NCBI GenBank assembly: GCA_016705575.1
Contig: JADIXX010000001.1
Coordinates: forward strand, 434,001-498,000
Source: Candidatus Aalborgicola defluviihabitans
GTDB lineage: Bacteria; Pseudomonadota; Gammaproteobacteria; Burkholderiales; Burkholderiaceae_C
DNA length: 64,000 nt
Direction: 5' to 3'
The translations under genes and the position numbers were made by a program. Below, one piece after another: positions 48,836 to 55,640 of the stretch (its first letter is position 1; each line of letters begins with the position of its first letter). Below the pieces are notes generated by a model that was not told the DNA's origin, did not search any database, and saw only the letters and a list, made by a program, of their open reading frames with translations.

Positions 48836-48839
48836 TACA

Positions 48840-48894
48840 GGTGGTGGTCTTCGGACCACCACCCAATAAAAAGCCCGCTTGAAGCGGGCTTTTT
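48840..48894. terminator. UUCG-tetraloop hairpin followed by a bidirectional terminator
   Basis: First GGTGGTGGTC-TTCG-GACCACCACC (48840-48863), a perfect 10-bp stem closed by a C(UUCG)G loop. Then AAAAAGCCCGCT-TGA-AGCGGGCTTTTT (48868-48894), able to stop transcription of ompA (plus) and csbD (minus). Confidence 0.88.
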
Positions 48895-48921
48895 ACATGC
48901 AGCCCGTGCGGGCCACAGCAA

Positions 48922-49104
48922 TCAGATCTTCTTGAGATCCTTGATCGCTTCCTTCGCATCGCCAACATGCTCTTGGGCTTTGCCCTTAACCTGGTTGATA
49001 AGGCCTTTAACCTGCTGCTCTTTGCTGCCAACCAGCTTGCCAGCTTCTTCCTGAATTTTGCCGGCGATATCTTTGGCTGCGCCCTTGACTTGGTCTTTGT
49101 TCAT
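48922..49104 (-). CDS. CsbD-family stress protein
   Basis: 60 residues: MNKDQVKGAAKDIAGKIQEE, then AGKLVGSKEQQVKGLINQVK and a Lys-rich end. This is the CsbD family, small hydrophilic helical proteins induced by general stress (Bacillus CsbD, E. coli YjbJ). The function is unknown. The start ATG 49104 has no strong ribosome site (AGGAACTC). It is divergent from the coiled-coil protein gene. Confidence 0.92.
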   Translation of the reverse strand: MNKDQVKGAAKDIAGKIQEEAGKLVGSKEQQVKGLINQVKGKAQEHVGDAKEAIKDLKKI

Positions 49105-49226
49105 TTTGAGTTCCTGTTCATGGTGTTGGCTTTGATGCCGAAAGAAATTTCCGACCCAGTCTGCCTATCGCATAACCGGTAGATCATGTCGATGAACCAA
49201 GGTTATTGGAATCCGTTGAAAAAATC

Positions 49227-49242
49227 TGTGCGCAAGCGAACA
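49227..49242 (+). promoter_or_regulatory. Stress-motif site 6
   Basis: TGTGC-GCAAGC-GAACA followed by GACC, 90-105 bases upstream of the coiled-coil gene and 123 bases upstream of csbD on the other strand. Confidence 0.6.
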
Positions 49243-49331
49243 GACCCTAAGTGTGTAAACCCTTAATCTTCGGGTTGGGTTGGCGCAGTGCGCTGACGTC
49301 CATCAATCCCATGACAACAAAGGAATACACC

Positions 49332-49616
49332 ATGTCAAAACGCGACGAATACACAGCCAAGCTCAAACTCCAACTTGACGAGCTCAATGTCAAAATGGAC
49401 ACACTGGAAGCCAAGACCGCAGAGGCCAAAGCTGACGCCCATGACGCTTACAAGGCCGAGATGGCCAAGCTGCGTCACCAATCCAAGCTGGCTGGCGTCA
49501 AATACCAGGAGCTGATGGAAGCCGGTGAAGATACTTGGGACAAGATGGTCGCCGAGACCGAGAAGGTTCGCGACGCATTTATCCATTCATTCAGCTACTT
49601 CAAGTCGCAAGTCTGA
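49332..49616 (+). CDS. Small coiled-coil protein, unknown function
   Basis: 94 residues, almost all helical: DEYTAKLKLQLDELNVKMDT and TLEAKTAEAKADAHDAYKAE form heptads, ending FIHSFSYFKSQV. It has no signal or membrane segment. The pattern resembles small phasin-like or apolipoprotein-like stress proteins, but no domain is certain. ATG 49332 follows AAAGGAATACACC. It has a stress-motif site upstream and a strong terminator downstream, so it is a single-gene unit. Confidence 0.75.
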   Translation: MSKRDEYTAKLKLQLDELNVKMDTLEAKTAEAKADAHDAYKAEMAKLRHQSKLAGVKYQELMEAGEDTWDKMVAETEKVRDAFIHSFSYFKSQV

Positions 49617-49630
49617 AGCTGGTTTGACAT

Positions 49631-49663
49631 AAAAAAAGCGCTATCTTGATAGCGCTTTTTTTT
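49631..49663. terminator. Strong bidirectional terminator
   Basis: AAAAAAAGCGCTATC-TT-GATAGCGCTTTTTTT, a perfect 15-bp stem with A and T runs on both sides, between the coiled-coil gene (plus) and the BON gene (minus). Confidence 0.93.
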
Positions 49664-49703
49664 ATGAGAAGAACCGGGTTTGGTTCTTCTACTCAGCCTG
49701 GAG

Positions 49704-50015
49704 TTACTTCAGGCGCATGTCGTTCTTGACGGACGTAACACCGGCAACGCCACGGGCGACATCAACCGCGCGGTTGATGTCGGCTTGCGAATTCACAAAT
49801 CCGCTCAGCTGCACTTTTCCTTTGAAAGTTTCCACATTGATTTCTGTGGACTTCAGTGATGGGTCATTGAAGATGGCCGCCTTGGTTTTGCTGGTAATGA
49901 CCGAGTCGTCAATGTAACCGCCGGTGCCTTCGGTTGTGGAAGTGGCTGCGCAACCGACCAGTGCCGTCAGGGCAACGGTGGCAACGATGGTGGAAATACG
50001 TTTGAAATTTTTCAT
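49704..50015 (-). CDS. Single-BON-domain lipoprotein
   Basis: 103 residues. Lipobox TALVGCAATS, then one BON domain (DDSVITSKTKAAIFNDPSLK, GKVQLSGFVNSQADINRAVD, VAGVTSVKNDMRL). BON proteins (for example OsmY, DolP) bind phospholipids and support the envelope under stress. The start ATG 50015 follows GGAGAATTCAGC. A stress-motif site lies 91-106 bases upstream. It is divergent from a double-BON gene. Confidence 0.92.
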   Translation of the reverse strand: MKNFKRISTIVATVALTALVGCAATSTTEGTGGYIDDSVITSKTKAAIFNDPSLKSTEINVETFKGKVQLSGFVNSQADINRAVDVARGVAGVTSVKNDMRLK

Positions 50016-50105
50016 GCTGAATTCTCCAGATGGCTGATTGAGTTACCGAGAGTTGCTGACTGCTGCTCTCGCAGTTGGAGAATACGAATCGGCTGCATAC
50101 TGGTC

Positions 50106-50121
50106 TGTTCGGTAACGCACG
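50106..50121 (-). promoter_or_regulatory. Stress-motif site 7
   Basis: Minus strand CGTGC-GTTACC-GAACA followed by GACC, 91-106 bases upstream of the single-BON gene. Confidence 0.6.
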
Positions 50122-50173
50122 TAGCGTGGTGTCATAAGCAATGGTCTGCGACCGACATGTTCATTGCTTTGAA

Positions 50174-50189
50174 CGTGCGAAAGCGAACA
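50174..50189 (+). promoter_or_regulatory. Stress-motif site 8
   Basis: CGTGC-GAAAGC-GAACA followed by GACTGC, 83-98 bases upstream of the double-BON gene. A looser TGTTC-N8-GAAC pair overlaps it on the left (from 50158). Confidence 0.6.
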
Positions 50190-50271
50190 GACTGCATTTT
50201 CAGACGCAGTGACAGTCGCCCTATCGGGGAAACAGCGACATGCAATCCATTTCAATCGGGAGTAATTTGGT

Positions 50272-50847
50272 ATGAACACACGTTTAACTTCACTGGCCAT
50301 GGTTCTTTCCCTCAGCACGGGCTTAGGCGTAATAGTGACAGGTTGTGATCGCACTACACCTGTTACGGCGGTTCCACCTGTGAGCGTCGGCGTTGCACTG
50401 GACGACACCGTGATGACGACCAAGGTCAAGACAGCCTTGCTGGGCGATGAGTCGATCAAGGGCTTTGACATCAAGGTTGTAACGCGCAAAGGCACCGTAC
50501 AGCTCAGCGGCTTTGTTGACAACCAGACACAGCTGGACCGTGCCGTCTACGTGGCACATAACGTTGAAGGCGTCACGGCGGTAGAGAACAACATGACCCT
50601 CAAGGAAGGGAAGGCTGCCACAGTGGGTAACACACTCGATGACAGCATTATTACCACCCGGGTGAAGACGGTTTTGTTGGCCGATCCCGACGTTAAAGGT
50701 GTGGATATTGGGGTTGTTACCCGCAAAGGCGAAGTGCAACTGAGCGGATTTGTGGGAACACAGGTACAAATTGACCGGGCCGTAGCCCTGGCTCAGGTGG
50801 TGGAGGGTGTCCAGAGCGTGGTCAATCAAATGAGCGTCAAGAAATAA
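50272..50847 (+). CDS. Double-BON-domain lipoprotein (OsmY-like)
   Basis: 191 residues. A signal with lipobox-like VIVTGCDRT is followed by two BON domains: LDDTVMTTKVKTALLGDES to NNMTLKEG, and LDDSIITTRVKTVLLADPD to NQMSVKK. The layout is like periplasmic OsmY but lipid-anchored. ATG 50272 follows GGGAGTAATTTGGT. It is divergent from the single-BON gene with two motif sites between, and the kinase cassette starts 73 bases downstream. Confidence 0.92.
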   Translation: MNTRLTSLAMVLSLSTGLGVIVTGCDRTTPVTAVPPVSVGVALDDTVMTTKVKTALLGDESIKGFDIKVVTRKGTVQLSGFVDNQTQLDRAVYVAHNVEGVTAVENNMTLKEGKAATVGNTLDDSIITTRVKTVLLADPDVKGVDIGVVTRKGEVQLSGFVGTQVQIDRAVALAQVVEGVQSVVNQMSVKK

Positions 50848-50864
50848 TCCGGACAGGTGACGGT

Positions 50865-50890
50865 GTGTATGTTCGGTAACGAACATACAC
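50865..50890. promoter_or_regulatory. Stress-motif site 9, perfect 26-bp inverted repeat
   Basis: Arms GTGTATGTTCG and CGAACATACAC (11 bp each, perfect) around GTAA. The CRP-geometry core TGTTC-N6-GAACA is at 50870-50885. It ends 29 bases before the chosen start of the hybrid kinase. Confidence 0.75.
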
Positions 50891-50919
50891 TGAGAGTGGA
50901 GACCCGTAAGGTTCACGCT

Positions 50920-52635
50920 ATGCTCAAAAAAAAATCCCGTCGTACCGCTGAAGAAATCATCAAAGACACCCGCGAGACGACCGATGTGCAACGCCACATT
51001 GCCTTGCTCAAGGCGGGAGCGCTGCAAAACGCCATTCTCACCAGTGCCAATTTTTCCATTATTGCCACGGATGAGAAGGGCATCATCCAGCTCTTCAACG
51101 TGGGAGCCGAGCGTATGCTGGGTTACACCGCTGCCGAGGTGGTCAACCGCATTAGCCCCAGTGATATCCACGATCCCCATGAAGTGACAGCGCGCGCCCA
51201 GGCCCTGACGGGCGAGCTGGGCACCGTGATTGCGCCGGGGTTTGAGGCACTGGTCTACAAAGCCTCCCGTGGGATGGAAGACATTTACGAGTTGACCTAC
51301 ATCTGCAAGGATGGCAGCCGCTTTCCCGCCATTATTTCGATCACGCCGTTGCGGGACGACTATGGCAGCATCATTGGTTACCTGCTGATCGGCACCGACA
51401 ATTCCGTGCGTAAACGGGTGGAGGTGGAACTGAACCTGGCAATGGACGCAGCGGAAAAGGCCAACCGGGCCAAGTCGGACTTTTTGTCCAGCATGAGCCA
51501 TGAGTTACGCACACCGCTGAACGCCATCCTGGGGTTTGCCCAACTGGTGGACTCCGGCCTGCCAGCGCCCACGCCGCTGCAAAAACGCAGCGTGGACCAA
51601 ATCATGAAGGCAGGATGGTATTTGCTGGAGTTGATCAATGAAATTTTGGACCTCTCGCTGATCGAATCGGGCCGGCTGACATTGTCCAGGGAGCCGGTTT
51701 CACTCATGGAAGTGTTGCTGGAGTGCCGGGCCATGATTGAGCCGCAGGCGGACAAACGCGGTATCCGGATGAGCTTTCCGCGCATTGACATACCGTATTA
51801 CGTCAAGGCAGACCGCACACGCGTCAAGCAGGTGCTGATCAATCTGCTGTTCAATGCCATCAAATACAACCGCCCAAGTGGTGCGGTCGCGGTGGAATGC
51901 GCACTGTGCCCGCCCCACGCGATGCGCATCAGCGTGCGCGACACGGGTTTCGGCCTGACTGAAGAGCAGCGTGGGCAGTTGTTTCAGCCTTTCAACCGGC
52001 TCGGCAAGGAAGCCAGCACCGAAGAAGGAACCGGCATTGGCCTGGTGGTGACCAAACGGCTTGTAGAGCTGATGGGTGGAACCATCGGTGCGGACAGCGC
52101 AGTGGGGGTCGGCAGTGTGTTCTGGATGGAACTGCCGCTAACCGAGGCGCCCGCCTTGGCCGAGCGAGAAATGGATTTTTTGCCGGAAGTGGAGTTGCCG
52201 CTGTCGGAAGATTTGCCTGTCCACACCTTGCTTTACGTGGAGGACAATCCGGCCAATCTGGAACTGGTGGAGCAACTGGTCGCCAGGCGCCGGGACCTGC
52301 GCCTGATTACGGCCGCAGACGGCATTATCGGTGTCGAATTTGCCCGCACTTATATGCCGAAAATCATCCTGATGGATATCAACCTGCCAGGCATCAGCGG
52401 CATTGATGCCATGAAAATTTTGCACGCTGATCCGCTCACCGCCCATATTCCCATCATTGCGCTCAGTGCCAATGCTGTGCCGCGCGACATTGCCCGTGGC
52501 ATTGAGGCTGGCTTCTTTGACTACATCACCAAGCCCATCAAGGTGGACCACTTCATGGCCACTCTGGATGCGGGACTTGCCTTTTCACAGCTGGCTGACA
52601 GGGATGCCGCCACCACCACAGAATGCACAGAATGA
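50920..52635 (+). CDS. PAS-containing hybrid histidine kinase/response regulator
   Basis: 571 residues from ATG 50920; an in-frame GTG at 50857 would make the 26-bp palindrome coding. PAS (NFSIIATDEKGIIQLFNVGA), HisKA (SDFLSSMSHELRTPLNAIL), ATPase (QVLINLLFNAIKYNR, GTGIGLVVTKRLVELMGG) and a C-terminal receiver (LLYVEDNPANLEL, IILMDINLPGISGIDAMKI). It is paralogous to the kinase at 42.9 kb over the last 430 residues. Its stop overlaps the REC-PAS gene as ATGA, so the two are coupled. Confidence 0.92.
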   Translation: MLKKKSRRTAEEIIKDTRETTDVQRHIALLKAGALQNAILTSANFSIIATDEKGIIQLFNVGAERMLGYTAAEVVNRISPSDIHDPHEVTARAQALTGELGTVIAPGFEALVYKASRGMEDIYELTYICKDGSRFPAIISITPLRDDYGSIIGYLLIGTDNSVRKRVEVELNLAMDAAEKANRAKSDFLSSMSHELRTPLNAILGFAQLVDSGLPAPTPLQKRSVDQIMKAGWYLLELINEILDLSLIESGRLTLSREPVSLMEVLLECRAMIEPQADKRGIRMSFPRIDIPYYVKADRTRVKQVLINLLFNAIKYNRPSGAVAVECALCPPHAMRISVRDTGFGLTEEQRGQLFQPFNRLGKEASTEEGTGIGLVVTKRLVELMGGTIGADSAVGVGSVFWMELPLTEAPALAEREMDFLPEVELPLSEDLPVHTLLYVEDNPANLELVEQLVARRRDLRLITAADGIIGVEFARTYMPKIILMDINLPGISGIDAMKILHADPLTAHIPIIALSANAVPRDIARGIEAGFFDYITKPIKVDHFMATLDAGLAFSQLADRDAATTTECTE

Positions 52636-53450
52636 TTTCCGATTCCGATGTTCTAGGCGCCAGCATCCTGATCGTTGACGATCAGGAGACCAACGTCATT
52701 TTGCTACAGCAGTTATTGGCCGATGCGGGCTATACGCATGTCGATTCCACCATGGACCCGCTGACGGTGTGCGCAATGCACCGCAAGAACGCCTACGACT
52801 TGATTCTGCTGGATTTGCAAATGCCGGGGATGGACGGTTTTCAAGTCATGGAAGCGTTGAAGACCAACCAGACTGACCCCTACCTTTCAGTGTTGGTGAT
52901 TACGGCGCAGCCTGCGCACAAGCTGCGCGCATTGCAGATGGGTGCTAAAGACTTTGTGAGCAAACCGTTTGATTTGCTGGAAGTCAAAACGCGTATCCAC
53001 AACCTGCTGGAGGTGCGTCTGCTGTACAAGAAGCTGGCAAATCACAACCAGGAGCTGGAGCGTTTGGTGCAGGATCGCACAGCCGAGTTGCGTGAGAGTG
53101 AAGCCCGGTACCGGAGCCTGACCGAACTGGCCAGCGATTGGTACTGGGAGCAGGACGACAAGGGCAACTTCACCAAGGTATCCGGCCCGGTCCTGGAGAT
53201 GCTGGGTATTCGGGTCAATGCGTTGGTGAACGACGCGCACAGCGTGCCCATGCAGGGGTGGAACGAAGCGGAGCGGCAATTGTTGCAGTCCACGATTGCT
53301 GCACGCAAGCCCTTTCTGGACTTTATGTTCAGCCGGGTGAACAGAGATGGGTCAGTGCAAAAATTCTGTGTGAGCGGCGAACCCATGTTTGACCAGTTTC
53401 GCCGCTTTGTGGGCTATCGGGGTATTGGTAACGAGGTCATCTCGCACTGA
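52632..53450 (+). CDS. REC-PAS response-regulator-like protein without output domain
   Basis: 272 residues. The N-terminal receiver has ILIVDDQETNVILLQQLL, phospho-Asp in LILLDLQMPGMDGFQV and the Lys switch in DFVSKPFDLLEV. A coiled coil (VRLLYKKLANHNQELERLVQ) leads to one PAS domain that ends at RRFVGYRGIGNEVIS and a stop. PAS domains with this ending usually continue into a kinase or GGDEF domain; none is present and I see no frame break. It may work by protein contact, perhaps between the kinase and the Crp-type regulator 12 bases downstream. Confidence 0.88.
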   Translation: MISDSDVLGASILIVDDQETNVILLQQLLADAGYTHVDSTMDPLTVCAMHRKNAYDLILLDLQMPGMDGFQVMEALKTNQTDPYLSVLVITAQPAHKLRALQMGAKDFVSKPFDLLEVKTRIHNLLEVRLLYKKLANHNQELERLVQDRTAELRESEARYRSLTELASDWYWEQDDKGNFTKVSGPVLEMLGIRVNALVNDAHSVPMQGWNEAERQLLQSTIAARKPFLDFMFSRVNRDGSVQKFCVSGEPMFDQFRRFVGYRGIGNEVISH

Positions 53451-53462
53451 GCGGCAGAAGTG

Positions 53463-54212
53463 ATGAAAACCTTGATTGCCAACGATACCCCACAAATGAA
53501 TCATCTGCTTGCCGCCCTGCCCGTGGCGGATTTGGATCGACTGGCCGCGCACCTGCAACGGGTGGAGTTGCCATTGGGAGAGATTCTGTACGAACCCGGC
53601 GTGCGCATGCAGTTTGCGTATTTTCCGACCTCTGCCATTGTTTCTTTGCACTATGTCACCGAATCGGGGGCTTCCTCCGAAATTGCGGGCGTTGGCCATG
53701 AGGGTATGGTGGGCGTGTCGCTGTTCATGGGTGGGGATACCACACCCAGCGCTGCTGTGGTGCAGACGGGCGGTCAGGGCTTTCGCCTGGAACGTGGTGT
53801 GCTCAAGCAAGAGTTTGACCGGGGCGGGTCGTTTCAGGTACTGCTCTTGCGTTACACCCAGGCGCTGATGACCCAAATCAGCCAGACGGCGGTTTGCAAC
53901 CGGCACCATTCAGTGGAGCAGCAGCTGTGTCGTTGGTTGCTGGTTACATTGGACCGCATTCCAAACGGCGAGTTGACAATGACGCAGGAACTGGTTGCCA
54001 GCATGATTGGCGTGCGCCGCGAGGGCATTACCGAAGCGGCCGGGCGCTTGCAGCAAGACGGCTACATCCGCTACCGGCGGGGCCATATATCGGTGCTGGA
54101 CCGTGTTGGTCTGGAGAAGCGCGTTTGTGAATGCTATGGCGTCGTCAAGAAAGAGTTCAGCCGCTTGTTGATGGATACGCCGGAACAGCAGCAACGTCGC
54201 ACGTACGCCTAA
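53463..54212 (+). CDS. Crp/Fnr-family transcriptional regulator
   Basis: 249 residues. The N-terminal cyclic-nucleotide-binding-type beta barrel (LAALPVADLDRLAAHLQRVE, LYEPGVRMQFAYFPTSAIVS, GHEGMVGVSLFMGGD) lacks the Cys cluster of Fnr and the arginine-serine cAMP pocket is not clear. The C-terminal winged helix has MTQELVASMIGVRREGITEA. By eye its Arg-Glu match Crp Arg180-Glu181 while the Arg185 position is Glu, so the target should differ from TGTGA. It is the last gene of the kinase cassette and a candidate binder of the stress motif. ATG 53463. Confidence 0.88.
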   Translation: MKTLIANDTPQMNHLLAALPVADLDRLAAHLQRVELPLGEILYEPGVRMQFAYFPTSAIVSLHYVTESGASSEIAGVGHEGMVGVSLFMGGDTTPSAAVVQTGGQGFRLERGVLKQEFDRGGSFQVLLLRYTQALMTQISQTAVCNRHHSVEQQLCRWLLVTLDRIPNGELTMTQELVASMIGVRREGITEAAGRLQQDGYIRYRRGHISVLDRVGLEKRVCECYGVVKKEFSRLLMDTPEQQQRRTYA

Positions 54213-54309
54213 CGCACAGTCGCATTTGCCCAAATGGGATTGCGCATGTATCCCTGGCGGGTCTATAGTTCAGCTAGCGAATTTAGCAGCTGGCTAAGGA
54301 GGTAACGCA

Positions 54310-54639
54310 ATGGCTATTCAACACGCAGTTTCGGGTCAACCTGTGGGTGTCATGCCCATCGCCAACACTTTGGGTGAGCGGCAGGCGGTGGCAATTTTCA
54401 AGACCAACGAACTGGAAGTCATGCGCTTGGTGTTACCCAAGGGCAAGACCATGCCGGCGCACAAGGTGGCAGGTGACATCACGGTCCAGTGCCTTGACGG
54501 ATCCATCCGCTTTGTCAGTGATGACTCAACCCAGGTGTTGGTGGCGGGTGAGATGCTGTACCTGGCCGGCGGCGTACCGCACAGCCTGACCGGCATTGAA
54601 GACGCGTTGGCATTGGTGCACATCGTGCTGCGCCACTAA
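54310..54639 (+). CDS. Small cupin-domain protein
   Basis: 109 residues, a single cupin fold: VMRLVLPKGKTMPAHKVAGD (motif 1, with one His) and LVAGEMLYLAGGVPHSLTG (motif 2, with a conserved His). The reduced His set may bind a metal weakly. The function is unknown. ATG 54310 has a textbook site, AAGGAGGT, 8 bases upstream, suggesting high translation. It lies 97 bases after the Crp-type regulator. Confidence 0.82.
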   Translation: MAIQHAVSGQPVGVMPIANTLGERQAVAIFKTNELEVMRLVLPKGKTMPAHKVAGDITVQCLDGSIRFVSDDSTQVLVAGEMLYLAGGVPHSLTGIEDALALVHIVLRH

Positions 54640-54660
54640 CCAGAAAAAATACCCCAACGC

Positions 54661-55581
54661 TTACGGCGACGTGGGTTGCGCGGGGTTGGCAGATTGCAGC
54701 AGGGCAGTGATCTGGGCGTCCTTCTCGCGCCAAAGCTGCTGCACCCACTGCGAAAACGCCTCGCGAAAGGCTGGGTCTTGGGCGTAGTCACCTTGCATCA
54801 AGTGGCGCGGAATGGGCAGGCTGCGCACCCGCACCACGATGCGGCGTACTTTGCCCAATAGAAAATCGTTAAAGGTGGGGGCGCCATCGGGGTACACGAT
54901 AGTGACGTCCAGAATGGCCTGAAACTTGTCACCCATGGCGTTGAGTGCCAGCGCCATGCCGCCGGCCTTGGGTTTGAGCAGGTGCTGGTAGGGTGATTGC
55001 TGCTTGGCGTGTTTGGCTTTGGTAAAGCGCGTGCCTTCCAGGAAGTTCATCACACTGGTGGGGATGAGGGCGTATTTGGCGCAGGCCTTGCGGGTGGTTT
55101 CCTGGTCTTTGCCGCGCATTTCGGGGTGCTTTTTGAGGTAGTCCTCGGTGTGGCGGCGCATGAAGGGGAACTCCAGCGCCCACCAGGCCAGACCCATCAC
55201 CGGCACCCAGATAAGCTGCGCCTTCAGGAAAAACTTGAGCAAGGGGATGCGCCGGTTGAGCAGGTGCTGCAGCACCAAAATGTCGACCCACGATTGGTGG
55301 TTGCTGTTGACCATGTACCAACTGTGCGGGTCCAACCCTTCAATGCCCTCAACGTCCCAGGTGGTGCGCTGGGTCAGACCCATCCAGGCGCTGTTGCCCC
55401 AGATCCAGGCCTCGGCAATGGACAGCAGAATGGGGTCGATAAGCAGGCGCACCGCCTTGAACGGCATCAGGAGTTTGAGCGACGAGAAGATCAGCAAAAT
55501 GGGCACCCAAAACAGGGCATTGAGCACCATCAGCAGGGTCGCGATCAGGCCCCGAAGCGGGGCAGGCAGAAAATACAGCAT
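54661..55581 (-). CDS. 1-acyl-sn-glycerol-3-phosphate acyltransferase-like protein (YihG type)
   Basis: 306 residues. An N-terminal hydrophobic segment (GLIATLLMVLNALFWVPIL) is followed by a PlsC-type acyltransferase domain with the HX4D motif NHQSWVD and the EGTR motif FLEGTRF. The size and the KPKAGGMALALNAMG stretch match E. coli YihG, a polyunsaturated-type LPA acyltransferase of the inner membrane. It may adjust phospholipid acyl composition. It is convergent with the cupin gene (21 bases). Confidence 0.88.
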   Translation of the reverse strand: MLYFLPAPLRGLIATLLMVLNALFWVPILLIFSSLKLLMPFKAVRLLIDPILLSIAEAWIWGNSAWMGLTQRTTWDVEGIEGLDPHSWYMVNSNHQSWVDILVLQHLLNRRIPLLKFFLKAQLIWVPVMGLAWWALEFPFMRRHTEDYLKKHPEMRGKDQETTRKACAKYALIPTSVMNFLEGTRFTKAKHAKQQSPYQHLLKPKAGGMALALNAMGDKFQAILDVTIVYPDGAPTFNDFLLGKVRRIVVRVRSLPIPRHLMQGDYAQDPAFREAFSQWVQQLWREKDAQITALLQSANPAQPTSP

Positions 55582-55591
55582 GGTGTGATTC

Positions 55592-55640
55592 GCTATAAGT
55601 TTGGTAGCTGGTTACGTAATGTTGACGAGGGCTAGAGCCC
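55592..55640 (-). repeat. 49-bp interspersed repeat, copy 5
   Basis: Minus strand: GGGCTCTAGCCCTCGTC, ATTACGTAACCA, end GCTACC..TATAGCG. It supplies the TAG stop codon of the PAS-GGDEF gene and lies in that gene's sense orientation. Confidence 0.85.

Noticed and set aside
49160..49185. TATGCGATAGGCAGAC (minus strand) upstream of csbD as a tenth motif site
   Set aside because: Lacks GAACA; only loose similarity.
50323..51501. 392-codon minus-strand frame across the double-BON and kinase genes
   Set aside because: It runs antisense across two well-supported genes and their promoter; His/Gly-rich shadow composition.
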